Shown in pieces: positions 46,145 to 54,136 of a stretch of 64,000 nt of DNA. The first letter of the stretch is position 1; every line of letters begins with the position of its first letter. Source of the stretch: CAZUAQ01 sp964618455 (GTDB lineage: Bacteria > Planctomycetota > Phycisphaerae > UBA1845 > PWPN01); contig CAZUAQ010000010.1 of NCBI GenBank assembly GCA_964618455.1, positions 62,001 to 126,000 on the forward strand, read 5' to 3'. Under the pieces are notes generated by a model, which was not told the origin of the DNA, searched no databases, and was given only the letters and a program-made list of their open reading frames with translations. A program made the translations under genes and the position numbers.

Positions 46145-47160
46145 CGTCCCACACCAACCTTGCTTCACATCGGATACGCCAGATGCTCGAGGCACTGTCA
46201 CCCGAAGACATTGAGAACGTCCGATCGCTGGCCGACCGGCAGCATGTCGTCGAGGCCATGGATCGCTTCTACGCCGAGGTCGATCGCGAGGTGGCGTCAC
46301 GCGGCCCGACCTGCTGGAACAAGGGGGCGTGCTGCCGGTTCGGGGAATACGGGCACCGCCTCTACGTGACGACGCTGGAGGTGGCGCACTACCTGGCGCG
46401 GGGCGGGATGCGCGAGGAAACATCGCTGGATCCGCATGACAAACCCGTCGGCACGGCGCTGCCTGTCGTGGAGGAGACGCATCGAACGAGCGTGGAGCGG
46501 GAAATCTGCCCGCATGCCCATGACGGCGTGTGCCATGTGCGCGACCGCCGGCCGATGGGGTGCCGGGTGTACTTCTGTGACCCGGCGGCGCAGGCATGGC
46601 AGAATCCCCTGAGCGAGGCGTTACTTGGACGGCTGCGTCAGATGCATGAAATGTTCGATGCACCGTATCTCTACGTGGACTGGATGGTTTGGATGCGAAC
46701 GCTACGTGAATCCTCTCATCCGGTGCATTTTCGCCGCGCCACGATTGACGAGATCTTTCCGTTGCGTCACGAATTGCTGCGCCATGGCCTGCCGCGGGAA
46801 GAAGCGCATTTCGAAGGGGATCGGGAGGACTCGACGTGGCACTTCGCGGCTTGCGATGACCAGGGGCGAATCGTGGGGTGCGCGTCGTTCATGGAATCCA
46901 CCTGGGAAGGCGAGCCCGCGTGGCGACTGCGCGGCATGGCGATCGCCCGTGATCTTCAAGGGGGCGGCATCGGTCGTGATCTGCTGGCCCATGCGGAAGC
47001 GGAGTTGATCCGTCATCACGGGATGCGCCTGTTCTGGTGCAATGCGCGGATCGGCGCGGTTGGGTTCTATGAGAAGCGGGGGTGGAATCGCGCGTCGGAA
47101 GTCTTCGACGTGCCGGTGGCCGGACCTCATTGTCACATGGTCAAACGGATCACGGGGTAG
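46141..47160 (+). CDS. Fusion of a YkgJ-like cysteine-cluster domain and a GNAT acetyltransferase
   Basis: 339 residues from the GTG at 46141, which overlaps the preceding stop by 4 nt; ATG at 46183 is the next candidate. Residues ~50-180 have a YkgJ-like pattern: C58, C64-C65 (PTCWNKGACCRFG), ICPHAHDGVCHVRDRRPMGC and YFCDP. Residues ~195-339 are a GNAT domain: PVHFRRATIDEIFPLRHEL, the core strand WRLRGMAIARDLQGGGIGRDLL with the acetyl-CoA pyrophosphate loop QGGGIG, and FYEKRGWNR near the end. The partner is the adjacent stand-alone YkgJ-type protein. The acetylated substrate and the reason for the metal domain are unknown; regulation of acetylation by metal or redox state is a guess. Confidence 0.83.
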   Translation: MTSHTNLASHRIRQMLEALSPEDIENVRSLADRQHVVEAMDRFYAEVDREVASRGPTCWNKGACCRFGEYGHRLYVTTLEVAHYLARGGMREETSLDPHDKPVGTALPVVEETHRTSVEREICPHAHDGVCHVRDRRPMGCRVYFCDPAAQAWQNPLSEALLGRLRQMHEMFDAPYLYVDWMVWMRTLRESSHPVHFRRATIDEIFPLRHELLRHGLPREEAHFEGDREDSTWHFAACDDQGRIVGCASFMESTWEGEPAWRLRGMAIARDLQGGGIGRDLLAHAEAELIRHHGMRLFWCNARIGAVGFYEKRGWNRASEVFDVPVAGPHCHMVKRITG

Positions 47161-47202
47161 TCACGAGGCCAACGGGATCACGCATCATCGGCATCTTCGG
47201 GC

Positions 47203-47592
47203 TCACGTCTTCAGCTTCAGCGCCGCCACCAGCAGCAAGACCCAGCCCACCAGGAACAGCGTGCCGCCGATCGGCGTGATGGCGCCGAGCTTGGTGATGT
47301 TGGTCAATGCCAGGGCATACAGCGAGCCGGAGAAGATAATGATACCCATCAGCAGGCACCACCCGGCGGCATGGACGAGCCCTCCGCCCGGCTGACCCGA
47401 AGCGGTCAGCGACGCCATCCACGCGACGCCCAGCAAGGCGACGGTGTGAAACATCTGGTAATGCACGGCGGTCTGCCAGTTGTCGACGTGGCCGTTGGCC
47501 TTGAGCTTCGCCTCCAGGCCGTGCGCGCCGAATGCCCCCAAGGCCACTACGAGGAAACCATTCACCGCCGCCATCGCGATCCACATCTTCAT
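47203..47592 (-). CDS. DUF423 family membrane protein
   Basis: 129 residues, all membrane: four hydrophobic helices, with the family motif GAFGAHGLEAKL at ~19-30 and the segments TAVHYQMFHTVALL, IIIFSGSLYALALT and ITPIGGTLFLVGWVLL. These match the YgdD/YwdK group of uncharacterised inner-membrane proteins. No strong Shine-Dalgarno sequence precedes the ATG. Its start lies 23 nt from the edge of a 144-bp inverted-repeat element. Confidence 0.92.
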   Translation of the reverse strand: MKMWIAMAAVNGFLVVALGAFGAHGLEAKLKANGHVDNWQTAVHYQMFHTVALLGVAWMASLTASGQPGGGLVHAAGWCLLMGIIIFSGSLYALALTNITKLGAITPIGGTLFLVGWVLLLVAALKLKT

Positions 47593-47615
47593 AGAGCCAT
47601 GCCTTTGCTGATCTT

Positions 47616-47759
47616 GTTCATCCGCAGATGACGCAGATGAGAGAAGGAAGTCTGCTTCTTTCTCAACCGGTTTCTAATCCCTCTCCGGTCATTCATGAAT
47701 TCAGTTACAACACGCACTTCATACCCAATCTGCGCAATCTGCGTCATCTGCGGATGAAC
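47616..47759. repeat. 144-bp element bounded by perfect 23-bp inverted repeats
   Basis: 47616-47638 (GTTCATCCGCAGATGACGCA...) is the exact reverse complement of 47737-47759. The arms themselves contain an internal GCAGATGACGCAGATG tandem. The 98-nt core has no convincing gene and contains the small palindrome TTCATGAA. Repeats of the type 'ATCCGCAGATGACGCAGAT' are familiar as intergenic repeats in many environmental bacterial genomes. The layout is that of a REP/REPIN-like or MITE-like non-autonomous element sitting between two convergent-independent genes. Confidence 0.8.
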
Positions 47760-47794
47760 CACTCTGTATCTTTTCTCTTTATTTTCAAAGACAC

Positions 47795-48595
47795 CTATAG
47801 CTTCAGCCCATGGGGATAATACTTCTCAGGCTCGTTCACGCGTGCGGTCACCTGCTCCACGACGCGTTCTACGATGAGTCGGACCGCCTTCTCGCCGAAC
47901 TCGGCGGAGGATTGCTGCACGGGCTCGTGCGTGGCGACACCGATCAGCGGATCGCTTTCGTTGGCGGGCAACTCACTCAGATCCACCAGGCCCGGGTCCA
48001 AGGCCATGAGCAGACTGGTCTCCCAGTGTCCGGCATGATCGCCGGCGGTCGGGAACGCATCCTGCACCAGCTCGTATCCGGTAAAAGCCCAGGGAATCGC
48101 CATCGACCGACGATTGCGATAACGCGTTTGATGGTAGAGCGCGCAAACCGAGCGGGCATGGTCGAGCAGCGGATAGTGCCCCGCCACCAGCACCAACACC
48201 TTGAAGCCCAGCGACTTCATCTCGTTCATCGCGTGAATCAGGAGCCGCTGATAGTTTTCGTATTGTTCATGCGGCGAGAAACGGTAGGATTCCTGCTCGA
48301 AATTCTCGCCGGGCAGGCGCATCTGCTGCTGGATCTTGTGGCGATCTTCGGCGTTGAACTCCATCAGCCCCTCGACGCGGCTTTCCCCGTACCACAGTGG
48401 CGGAAAGACGAGTCCACCCCCCGCCTGGGCGCAGCGGACCGCCAGGGCATGGGCCTTCAACGTGTCAAGCCCGACGGGATTGTGCATCCCATGCCATTCG
48501 ATGGTCCCGATGGGCAGGTACGCCGCGGGGTACGCCTCACGACGCTCGATGATCTGCCTGGGTCTCAGCCGCTCGTAACGCACTTCGGTGGACAT
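47795..48595 (-). CDS. Creatininase-family amidohydrolase
   Basis: 266 residues from the ATG at 48595, the second of two adjacent ATGs and the one with the better spacing to AAGGAG. The metal-binding signatures of the creatininase fold are visible: LPIGTIEWHGMHNPVGLD (~27-44; Glu, His and Asp ligands), VLVAGHYPLLDHA (~136), and GDHAGHWETSLLMAL (~188; Glu ligand). Known members hydrolyse cyclic amides such as creatinine or 3-dehydro-scyllo-inosine-type substrates, or the formamide step of mycofactocin and F420-type pathways (MftE, FAPy deformylase). No neighbour indicates which. The gene overlaps nothing and is 93 nt downstream of the PhoPQ-type gene. Confidence 0.88.
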   Translation of the reverse strand: MSTEVRYERLRPRQIIERREAYPAAYLPIGTIEWHGMHNPVGLDTLKAHALAVRCAQAGGGLVFPPLWYGESRVEGLMEFNAEDRHKIQQQMRLPGENFEQESYRFSPHEQYENYQRLLIHAMNEMKSLGFKVLVLVAGHYPLLDHARSVCALYHQTRYRNRRSMAIPWAFTGYELVQDAFPTAGDHAGHWETSLLMALDPGLVDLSELPANESDPLIGVATHEPVQQSSAEFGEKAVRLIVERVVEQVTARVNEPEKYYPHGLKL

Positions 48596-48687
48596 CATGA
48601 CTCCTTGCGATTTCTACTCGTCAACCCGACGGATTCTCCGCGCATCCGCGTGAGCATGCAACCTGGCGCATTTCACGCTTGGGATGA

Positions 48688-50148
48688 CTACTCGGCGAGC
48701 GGGGTGGAGGTCTGGTGCAATGACGAGCCGGGCGGCAGCGCATGAGGCAGCACATCCGGGACGACGCTCACGCCGGTGGTGAATGCCAGCAGGACATCCG
48801 GTTCACGTTCATAGGACAGTTCCACGAAAAAGGCGGTCCACCCCGCGGAGGGAGGGCGCACTTCCGCCACATAGCGGCCCGCTGTCGAGGGAGCGAGCTT
48901 CGTGGATGTCCAAGCCGGACCAAGCGATTCCAGACGGAAGTCACGGGCGTCGTCGTTCGTGGCCTGCCACAGCCTGACCGCCGATGGCGCATCGTCGGTA
49001 TCGACGACGATACGCCCGGGAGATTCGAGGCGCCACGTGTAGTTCGGGAGCGCATCCTCGCTCAACAGAACCTCGTGAAAATCGATGATCCGTTCGATGG
49101 CATCGGTACCGTCCAGGGAATGATCGGTATTGGGGACGTAGCGGAGATAAGTCTCCCCCGGAAGATTGTCGAGATAGTATTGCCACGAATCCGGCGGGAA
49201 GAATTGATCTCCGGACGCGTTGACGATGTATTTCGGCAGGTCGAGACGCTGCCGATAGGCGTACGGATCCTCGATGGCGATGGCTTCTCGCATCTCCGCG
49301 CGTTCCATTTCTTCCAGGAGTTCCTGTTGCACATAATCCCCGACCGCCGTGGTCCAGAATCCATAGGCGGCGTGGTGATGTCGCATCGACTCCCGCACGT
49401 TCAGCACATCGATGACCACGGGCACGATGGCCTTTACGCGACGATCGACGGCGGCGGTCAGCCAGGCCGTCCACCCCCGCTTGGAGGCGCCGGAGACAAT
49501 GAAGCCGCGCACCGTGTGTTCGCCTCCGTGCTCGGTGGCGCAGTATGCTTCCACGGTGTCCATCGCCCGTACGGCGCTCTTGACCATGGGGAGGCGCGGA
49601 AGCCAGGTGACGTCACCGGTCTGCACATAGCGCCGGATCGCGTAGGCGAGCAGGCCGTCTTCAAAGCGTTCCCGGCCGTCGCGGTCGAAGATCAGCGGCT
49701 GGTTGGGGACGGTCGTGAGCAGCGCGACGACGGCCTGCGACTTGCGGGCCATATCGGTGAGAAATCCCGGAACGAGATCGGGCAGATCGTCATCGTTGCT
49801 GCCGCCGGAGATGATGAGCATGGCTTCGTCGTGGGCGATCACCGGAGGCTGCACGACCACGAGCCAGTGCCGCCAGGCCGCGCGATTCACTTCGGGCGGC
49901 TGACGCCAATGCTGGGACACCATCTCGATGAGCGACACGCGGCAGGCTTCATGCTCGAGGTCGCGCACCCACGTCCAGCTATAATGTGGGTCCGGCTCGG
50001 CCACGTAGCGATCGAGAGCGGTCTCGGGGAACTCCGTGACGCGATGCGCGCCGTCAGAGGCCTCGCGTCCCTGAGGAGGAGGTGTCATGCATCCGCCAAA
50101 CCCGACACCGATCAACACAAGCAACGCAATCCATCGGGTGTTCGTCAT
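48688..50148 (-). CDS. PhoPQ-activated pathogenicity-related family protein (alpha/beta-hydrolase-like lipoprotein)
   Basis: 486 residues. It opens with a lipoprotein signal (IALLVLIGVGFGGC, Cys at 20). The body matches the PhoPQ-activated pathogenicity-related family (PF10142): TALDRYVAEPDPHYSWTW, WRHWLVVVQPP, IISGGSN, the nucleophile elbow FIVSGASKRGWTAWLTAA (~217), FFPPDSWQYYLDNLPGETYLRYVPNTDHSL (~315-345). Ser, Asp and His in these segments form the expected hydrolase triad. The C-terminal 120 residues look like a small beta-sandwich. The substrate is unknown; some planctomycetes carry several copies of this family. It shares strand with the creatininase gene and might be co-transcribed. 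Confidence 0.87.
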   Translation of the reverse strand: MTNTRWIALLVLIGVGFGGCMTPPPQGREASDGAHRVTEFPETALDRYVAEPDPHYSWTWVRDLEHEACRVSLIEMVSQHWRQPPEVNRAAWRHWLVVVQPPVIAHDEAMLIISGGSNDDDLPDLVPGFLTDMARKSQAVVALLTTVPNQPLIFDRDGRERFEDGLLAYAIRRYVQTGDVTWLPRLPMVKSAVRAMDTVEAYCATEHGGEHTVRGFIVSGASKRGWTAWLTAAVDRRVKAIVPVVIDVLNVRESMRHHHAAYGFWTTAVGDYVQQELLEEMERAEMREAIAIEDPYAYRQRLDLPKYIVNASGDQFFPPDSWQYYLDNLPGETYLRYVPNTDHSLDGTDAIERIIDFHEVLLSEDALPNYTWRLESPGRIVVDTDDAPSAVRLWQATNDDARDFRLESLGPAWTSTKLAPSTAGRYVAEVRPPSAGWTAFFVELSYEREPDVLLAFTTGVSVVPDVLPHALPPGSSLHQTSTPLAE

Positions 50149-50201
50149 GGTCAGGCTTCCCCGGGCATCGTTAACATCTCATACCTCTTCAATGGAACTG
50201 G

Positions 50202-50990
50202 TCACGTCGCCGGGGACTCTTTCGCCACGTCGGGTTGGCCGTGAAGCTTCACCGGCGGCGTCTTGGACCTGCCGCGGATCTTGAGGTTCAGCATCTCGAC
50301 GAAGATGGAGAAGCCCATGGCGAAGTAAATGTAGCCCTTGGGAATGTGCACATGGACGCCTTCGACGACGAGACTGAAGCCGATGAGCAGCAGAAAGCTG
50401 AGCGCCAGCATTTTGACCGTGGGATGTTTTTCCACGAAGCGGGCGGTCACTTCCGCAAAGGCCATCATCACGCCCACGGCGATCACCACTGCCAGGATCA
50501 TCACGCCCAGCCACTGGACCATCCCCACGGCGGTGATGACCGAGTCGATGGAAAAGACCATGTCCAGCAGCAGGATCTGGGTGATCACCGCCGCGAACGA
50601 AACGGCCTTGACCTTGGCCTGATGATGCGACTCGCCTTCGAGGCGCTCGTGGATTTCGTAGGTGCTCTTCCCGAGGAGAAAGAGGCCGCCGAGGATGAGG
50701 ATAAGATCCTTCCCGCTGACCCCGTGGCCAAGGACGCTGAACAGCTTGTCCTCGAGTTGCATCACCCATGAGATCGAGAACAGCAGCAGAATCCGCGCGC
50801 CCATGGCGGCGAGAAGGCCATATCTTCGTGCCTTGGGCTGCTGTTCCGGCGGAAGCTTGCCCGCCAAAATCGAGATGAAGACGATGTTGTCGATGCCGAG
50901 GACGATCTCGAGCGCCGTCAGGGTCAGCAGCCCGATCCACGCCTCCGGATAGGCGACCCATTCATACGTCCATTCCAACATGCCCAGCAT
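50202..50990 (-). CDS. TerC-family integral membrane protein
   Basis: 262 residues with seven hydrophobic helices. The family signatures ALEIVLGIDNIVFISIL (~26-42) and LLLDMVFSIDSVITAVGM (~136-153) each carry the buried Asp-Asn or Asp-Ser pair thought to bind a divalent metal. TerC/Alx-type proteins export manganese or help metallate secreted enzymes, and some confer tellurite resistance. The C-terminus has a short basic tail. A promoter-like pair upstream (minus strand) is TTCCAC (51113-51108)-16-AGTATA complement TATACT (51091-51086). No typical yybP-ykoY riboswitch sequence was seen in the ~95-nt leader. Confidence 0.9.
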   Translation of the reverse strand: MLGMLEWTYEWVAYPEAWIGLLTLTALEIVLGIDNIVFISILAGKLPPEQQPKARRYGLLAAMGARILLLFSISWVMQLEDKLFSVLGHGVSGKDLILILGGLFLLGKSTYEIHERLEGESHHQAKVKAVSFAAVITQILLLDMVFSIDSVITAVGMVQWLGVMILAVVIAVGVMMAFAEVTARFVEKHPTVKMLALSFLLLIGFSLVVEGVHVHIPKGYIYFAMGFSIFVEMLNLKIRGRSKTPPVKLHGQPDVAKESPAT

Positions 50991-51292
50991 TCGCGAACCC
51001 CTGTCGATTTGATGTCACGTACGATCCTGTGTGGGGATGATCCGACGCCGCGTCGCGCGGCGGAATTCCGGCCCGTCTGATCGTCAGTATAGAGCGGCCC
51101 CGTGAAAGTGGAAGCGATACGGCATTTGTCGCGAATTGGGCCGATCGGCGTGGCCGGCGGATGACTTTCGGGCGGTTCCGGGTATGATTGTGAGGGGGAT
51201 AAGGACATGCCGGGCGACAGCGCCCGCGCGATGAACCGGCGTCTTTCCCGCCTCGATGACGATGGCGTCAACCCCAGGGGATTCGGCTTTCC
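50991..51292. other. 302-nt divergent control region between terC-like and vWA genes
   Basis: No gene is seen. It holds a candidate leftward promoter (TATACT box at 51091-51086) and, for the rightward operon, a TATGAT box at 51184-51189 without a good -35. The rightward leader would be about 100 nt. Confidence 0.35.
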
Positions 51293-52402
51293 ATGAATAC
51301 ACCCCCGCCGCTGCCACCCGCCCCTCCCGAGGATGCTCCCGCCCAATCGCTGCGCATCTGCCCGGCCTGCACGCAGGAGATCTCGGTCCCGTTCTCTCAG
51401 AAGTCGATGATCGTCAAGTGCCCGCAGTGTGACGCCGACGTCGATCCGGAGGACCGGGTCGCCTCGGAAGCGGAACTGACCCGGACACGGACGCTCCACG
51501 GCACGGCGGTCGCGGGCTTCATCGCCTCCCTCTTTCTGCACACGCTGCTGCTGTGCACGTTCATGTTCGTCACGTGGCGGGCACACTCCCGATCGGATGC
51601 CGAGGAAGGTATCGAGGTCGGCGTGGTGAGCACGGACGACACCTCGGCCCTGGTCCGCTCGGAGGTCGCGCCGATCCGCTACGAGGGGCAATGGGCGGAT
51701 CTCTCGCCGATGACGCCCGGAGGCATGTCGGCCCTGGAGGCATTGGGCGATCCGGAAACGTTGGCGCCGGCGTTGCAGAGCGGCTCGATCGTGGGCATGG
51801 AAATGGCGGCGGGAGGCGTCAGCGGCTTGGAGGGCGACTTTGCCGGGCTGGGCACGCTGGGTGGCGGTGCGGGCGGATCGGCTAAGTTCTTCGGGCTGGT
51901 GGCGCGGGGACGGAAGTTCATCTACGTGGTCGACCGGTCGAGCAGCATGCGCGGGCCCCGCTTCGAGGACGCCAAGCGGGAACTCGTGCGTTCGATCCGG
52001 AATTTGCCGCGTTTCGCCGAGTACTACGTGTATTTCTACGACACCGTGTACGTCGGCATGGGCACCGACGGCATGATCCGAGCCACCCCCGAGAACAAGC
52101 GCGGCACGATCGACTGGATCGCGACCATCGAGTCCCAGGGCGGAACCGATCCCTCCGGGGCGCTCATCAGCGCGCTGAAGCTCGAGCCGGATGCGATCTG
52201 GCTGCTCTCGGACGGCGTCTTCAGCCCGAGGGCGCTGCGAGCGTTACGCGAACACAATGCCGAAGAACGCGTTCAGGTCCATACCATCGCGTTTCATGAC
52301 GACAGCGGGCGCGAGCTTCTGGAAACGATCGCCAAGGAGAACGATGGGCGGTTCCGGTTCGTCCGATCGCGCGATGCAGTTCGCACGCGGATCCATCGAT
52401 GA
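51293..52402 (+). CDS. Zinc-ribbon, membrane-anchored von Willebrand factor A protein
   Basis: 369 residues. The Pro-rich N-terminus is followed by a small zinc ribbon (C23-P-A-C26 and C43-P-Q-C46) of the MJ0042/planctomycete type, one membrane helix at ~72-95, a low-complexity Gly-rich linker (~140-195), and a vWA domain from ~203 with the MIDAS motif DRSSSM (D214, S216, S218), Thr in GGTDPSG and Asp in LLSDGVF. The vWA faces the periplasm if the ribbon is cytoplasmic. It is the first gene of an operon with ExbB- and ExbD-like proteins (25 nt to the next gene), suggesting that it is the load or sensor driven by the proton-powered motor. Its true role is unknown. Confidence 0.85.
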   Translation: MNTPPPLPPAPPEDAPAQSLRICPACTQEISVPFSQKSMIVKCPQCDADVDPEDRVASEAELTRTRTLHGTAVAGFIASLFLHTLLLCTFMFVTWRAHSRSDAEEGIEVGVVSTDDTSALVRSEVAPIRYEGQWADLSPMTPGGMSALEALGDPETLAPALQSGSIVGMEMAAGGVSGLEGDFAGLGTLGGGAGGSAKFFGLVARGRKFIYVVDRSSSMRGPRFEDAKRELVRSIRNLPRFAEYYVYFYDTVYVGMGTDGMIRATPENKRGTIDWIATIESQGGTDPSGALISALKLEPDAIWLLSDGVFSPRALRALREHNAEERVQVHTIAFHDDSGRELLETIAKENDGRFRFVRSRDAVRTRIHR

Positions 52403-52427
52403 TCCCCGCCGACGAGGAGGACGTGCA

Positions 52428-53198
52428 GTGTTGAAGTGGATGACGGCAGGTGAAGGCATGCGCCGCGGGCTGATGATCCTCATGCTCGCAGTCGCGATGG
52501 GGGTGGTGGCGGTACCGCTGATGGCCCAGGACGGATCCGGCGACGCCGGCGGTGAGGTCGTGCAGGAGAAGATCTCGCTGTGGTCGACGATCCAGTCCGG
52601 CGGATGGATCGGCCTGCTGATCGTGCTGATGTCCATCGTGGCGGTGGCGCTGGTGGTCGAACATCTGATCACGATCCGCCGGGATCGCCTGGTGCCCCCG
52701 GAACTGGTGCAGGAACTGGATCTGAGCCTCGCGCAGGGCAGCCCCGCGCAGGCGCGGGCGAGTTGCTCGGAGAGTGACAGCTTCCTCGCGCGGGTGGTCG
52801 AGGCGGGCCTGGATCAGATCGGCTCGATGTTCGGCTTCTTCGACATTCAGAACGCGATGCAGGAGGTGAGCGAGCGCGAGGTGTCGCGCCTGTACCGCAA
52901 GCTGGACTACCTCGGCTTCATCGCCTCGTCGGCGCCGATGCTGGGCCTGCTGGGCACGGTGACAGGCATGATCCAGGCATTCAACACCATCGCCATGACC
53001 GAGGGGATGGCGCGTCCGTCGGAACTGGCGGAGGGCATCTCCCAGGCGCTCGTGACCACGTGCATGGGGTTGATCGTGGCGATTCCGGCGATGTTCTTCG
53101 TGTCGCTGTTCCGCAATCGGATCGAGGGCATCGTGGCGGAGGCCGAAACGGCGGTGGAAAAGCTCATGGGCCGATACCGCGGCGGCGCGAAGAAGTAA
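52428..53198 (+). CDS. MotA/TolQ/ExbB-family proton channel protein
   Basis: The GTG at 52428 is chosen because GAGGAGG lies exactly 7 nt upstream; 256 residues result. A signal-like hydrophobic segment (LMILMLAVAMGVVAVPLMA) is followed by three membrane helices at ~50-70, ~160-180 and ~200-225. The ExbB/TolQ core is clear: LDYLGFIASSAPMLGLLGTVTGMIQAF and ISQALVTTCMGLIVAIPAMFF with the conserved Thr and Pro residues that line the channel. It would form a pentamer enclosing an ExbD dimer and use proton flow to move a periplasmic partner. There is no TonB gene nearby; two ExbD-like genes follow. Confidence 0.92.
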   Translation: MLKWMTAGEGMRRGLMILMLAVAMGVVAVPLMAQDGSGDAGGEVVQEKISLWSTIQSGGWIGLLIVLMSIVAVALVVEHLITIRRDRLVPPELVQELDLSLAQGSPAQARASCSESDSFLARVVEAGLDQIGSMFGFFDIQNAMQEVSEREVSRLYRKLDYLGFIASSAPMLGLLGTVTGMIQAFNTIAMTEGMARPSELAEGISQALVTTCMGLIVAIPAMFFVSLFRNRIEGIVAEAETAVEKLMGRYRGGAKK

Positions 53199-53244
53199 CT
53201 TGTGGCGAGCCGCGCATCGCGGCGGAACGATTTCGGAGCGCGAC

Positions 53245-53691
53245 ATGCGTCTGCGAAAAACCATACGTAAGCCGAGCGGCGAGATGGAGATGACGCCATT
53301 GATCGACGTCGTCTTTCTGCTGATCATCTTCTTCATGATCGTCTCGCAACTGGTCCATGCCGACGTGGAAGAGCTGACGCTGCCCGACGCCGATACGGGC
53401 TCGGCCACGACCGAAGCGCAGCCGGGCAAGATTATCGTGAATGTCCCCGCCTCGGGGGAGCTTCTCATCGGTGGACGCGTGGTGCCCCCGGACGTTTTCG
53501 AGCAACTGCTGGCCGGTGAACTCGCGACGCGGTCCGCGGATGATGTTTCCGTCCTGATCCGCGGAGACCGCGAAGCGCCCTGGTCGCCGATCGGGCGGGC
53601 CATGCTGGCCTGTGCGCGGAACGGGATCGCCAAGGTTCGGGTGGCAGTGGTCCATGCCGACGCCGACGCAGCGCAACGATCCTCGGAGTGA
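53245..53691 (+). CDS. ExbD/TolR-family protein 1
   Basis: 148 residues from the ATG at 53245, which has GGAG four nt upstream. The short cytoplasmic tail ends in EMEMTPLIDVVFLLIIFFMIVSQL; the Asp in PLIDVVFLL is the conserved proton-carrying residue of ExbD/TolR. The periplasmic part (~95 residues) has the usual DLPxA-like start (LTLPDADTGS) and a GKIIVNVPASGELLIGGR strand region. It works with the ExbB-like protein encoded just upstream; the second ExbD-like gene begins 16 nt downstream, so a heterodimer in the channel is possible. Confidence 0.92.
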   Translation: MRLRKTIRKPSGEMEMTPLIDVVFLLIIFFMIVSQLVHADVEELTLPDADTGSATTEAQPGKIIVNVPASGELLIGGRVVPPDVFEQLLAGELATRSADDVSVLIRGDREAPWSPIGRAMLACARNGIAKVRVAVVHADADAAQRSSE

Positions 53692-53707
53692 TGATCTGGA
53701 AGACAAG

Positions 53708-54136
53708 ATGCAACTGACCCGACAAACTCATCGCCCGAACCCCCCGCGACTGCAGATGGCGGCCATGATCGACATCGTCTTCCTGCTGCTGATCTTCTTC
53801 ATGTGCACGACGACGTTCGCGCGGCCGGAGGAGGATCTGCCGACCCAGCTACCCGCCAACACGGAGGCGTCCACCGCGCTCGACGAGTTCGACCCGGTGC
53901 AGATCCGCCTCGACCTCGTCGATGGTGCCGTGATCACGACGGTGGACGGGATCGAAGTGGCCGGTGATGCGGAGCTCCGCACGCAGCTCGAAGCCCGCCG
54001 CGCGATCGCCAACATCCCCGCCATCATCCAGGGCGGCGGCCAGGTGCCTTTCGGCGAGATGGTTCGCGTGCTCGACCTGTGCTACGCGATCGGATTGAAC
54101 CGTGTCGCCTACGCTCCGCCACAGGTGTCGGACTGA
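53708..54136 (+). CDS. ExbD/TolR-family protein 2
   Basis: 142 residues from the ATG at 53708 (GGAAG upstream). The membrane segment AAMIDIVFLLLIFFMCTTTF contains the conserved Asp. A DLPTQLPANTEAS stretch follows, then a compact periplasmic domain ending near DLCYAIGLNRVAYAP, the normal ExbD terminus. Sequence differs clearly from the first ExbD-like protein, so it is not a recent duplicate. The stop TGA shares one base with the ATG of the next gene (TGATG), which signals translational coupling to the TPR-like protein. Confidence 0.92.
   Translation: MQLTRQTHRPNPPRLQMAAMIDIVFLLLIFFMCTTTFARPEEDLPTQLPANTEASTALDEFDPVQIRLDLVDGAVITTVDGIEVAGDAELRTQLEARRAIANIPAIIQGGGQVPFGEMVRVLDLCYAIGLNRVAYAPPQVSD

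Noticed and set aside
47628..47819. 63-codon frame within the inverted-repeat element
   Set aside because: Most of it is repeat arm and low-complexity sequence; no ribosome-binding site and no recognisable product.
50991..51113. Possible yybP-ykoY manganese riboswitch before the TerC-like gene
   Set aside because: The characteristic conserved loops are not found in the leader.
52221..53633. 470-codon minus-strand frame opposite ExbB/ExbD genes
   Set aside because: His/Arg-rich shadow of the conserved membrane proteins.
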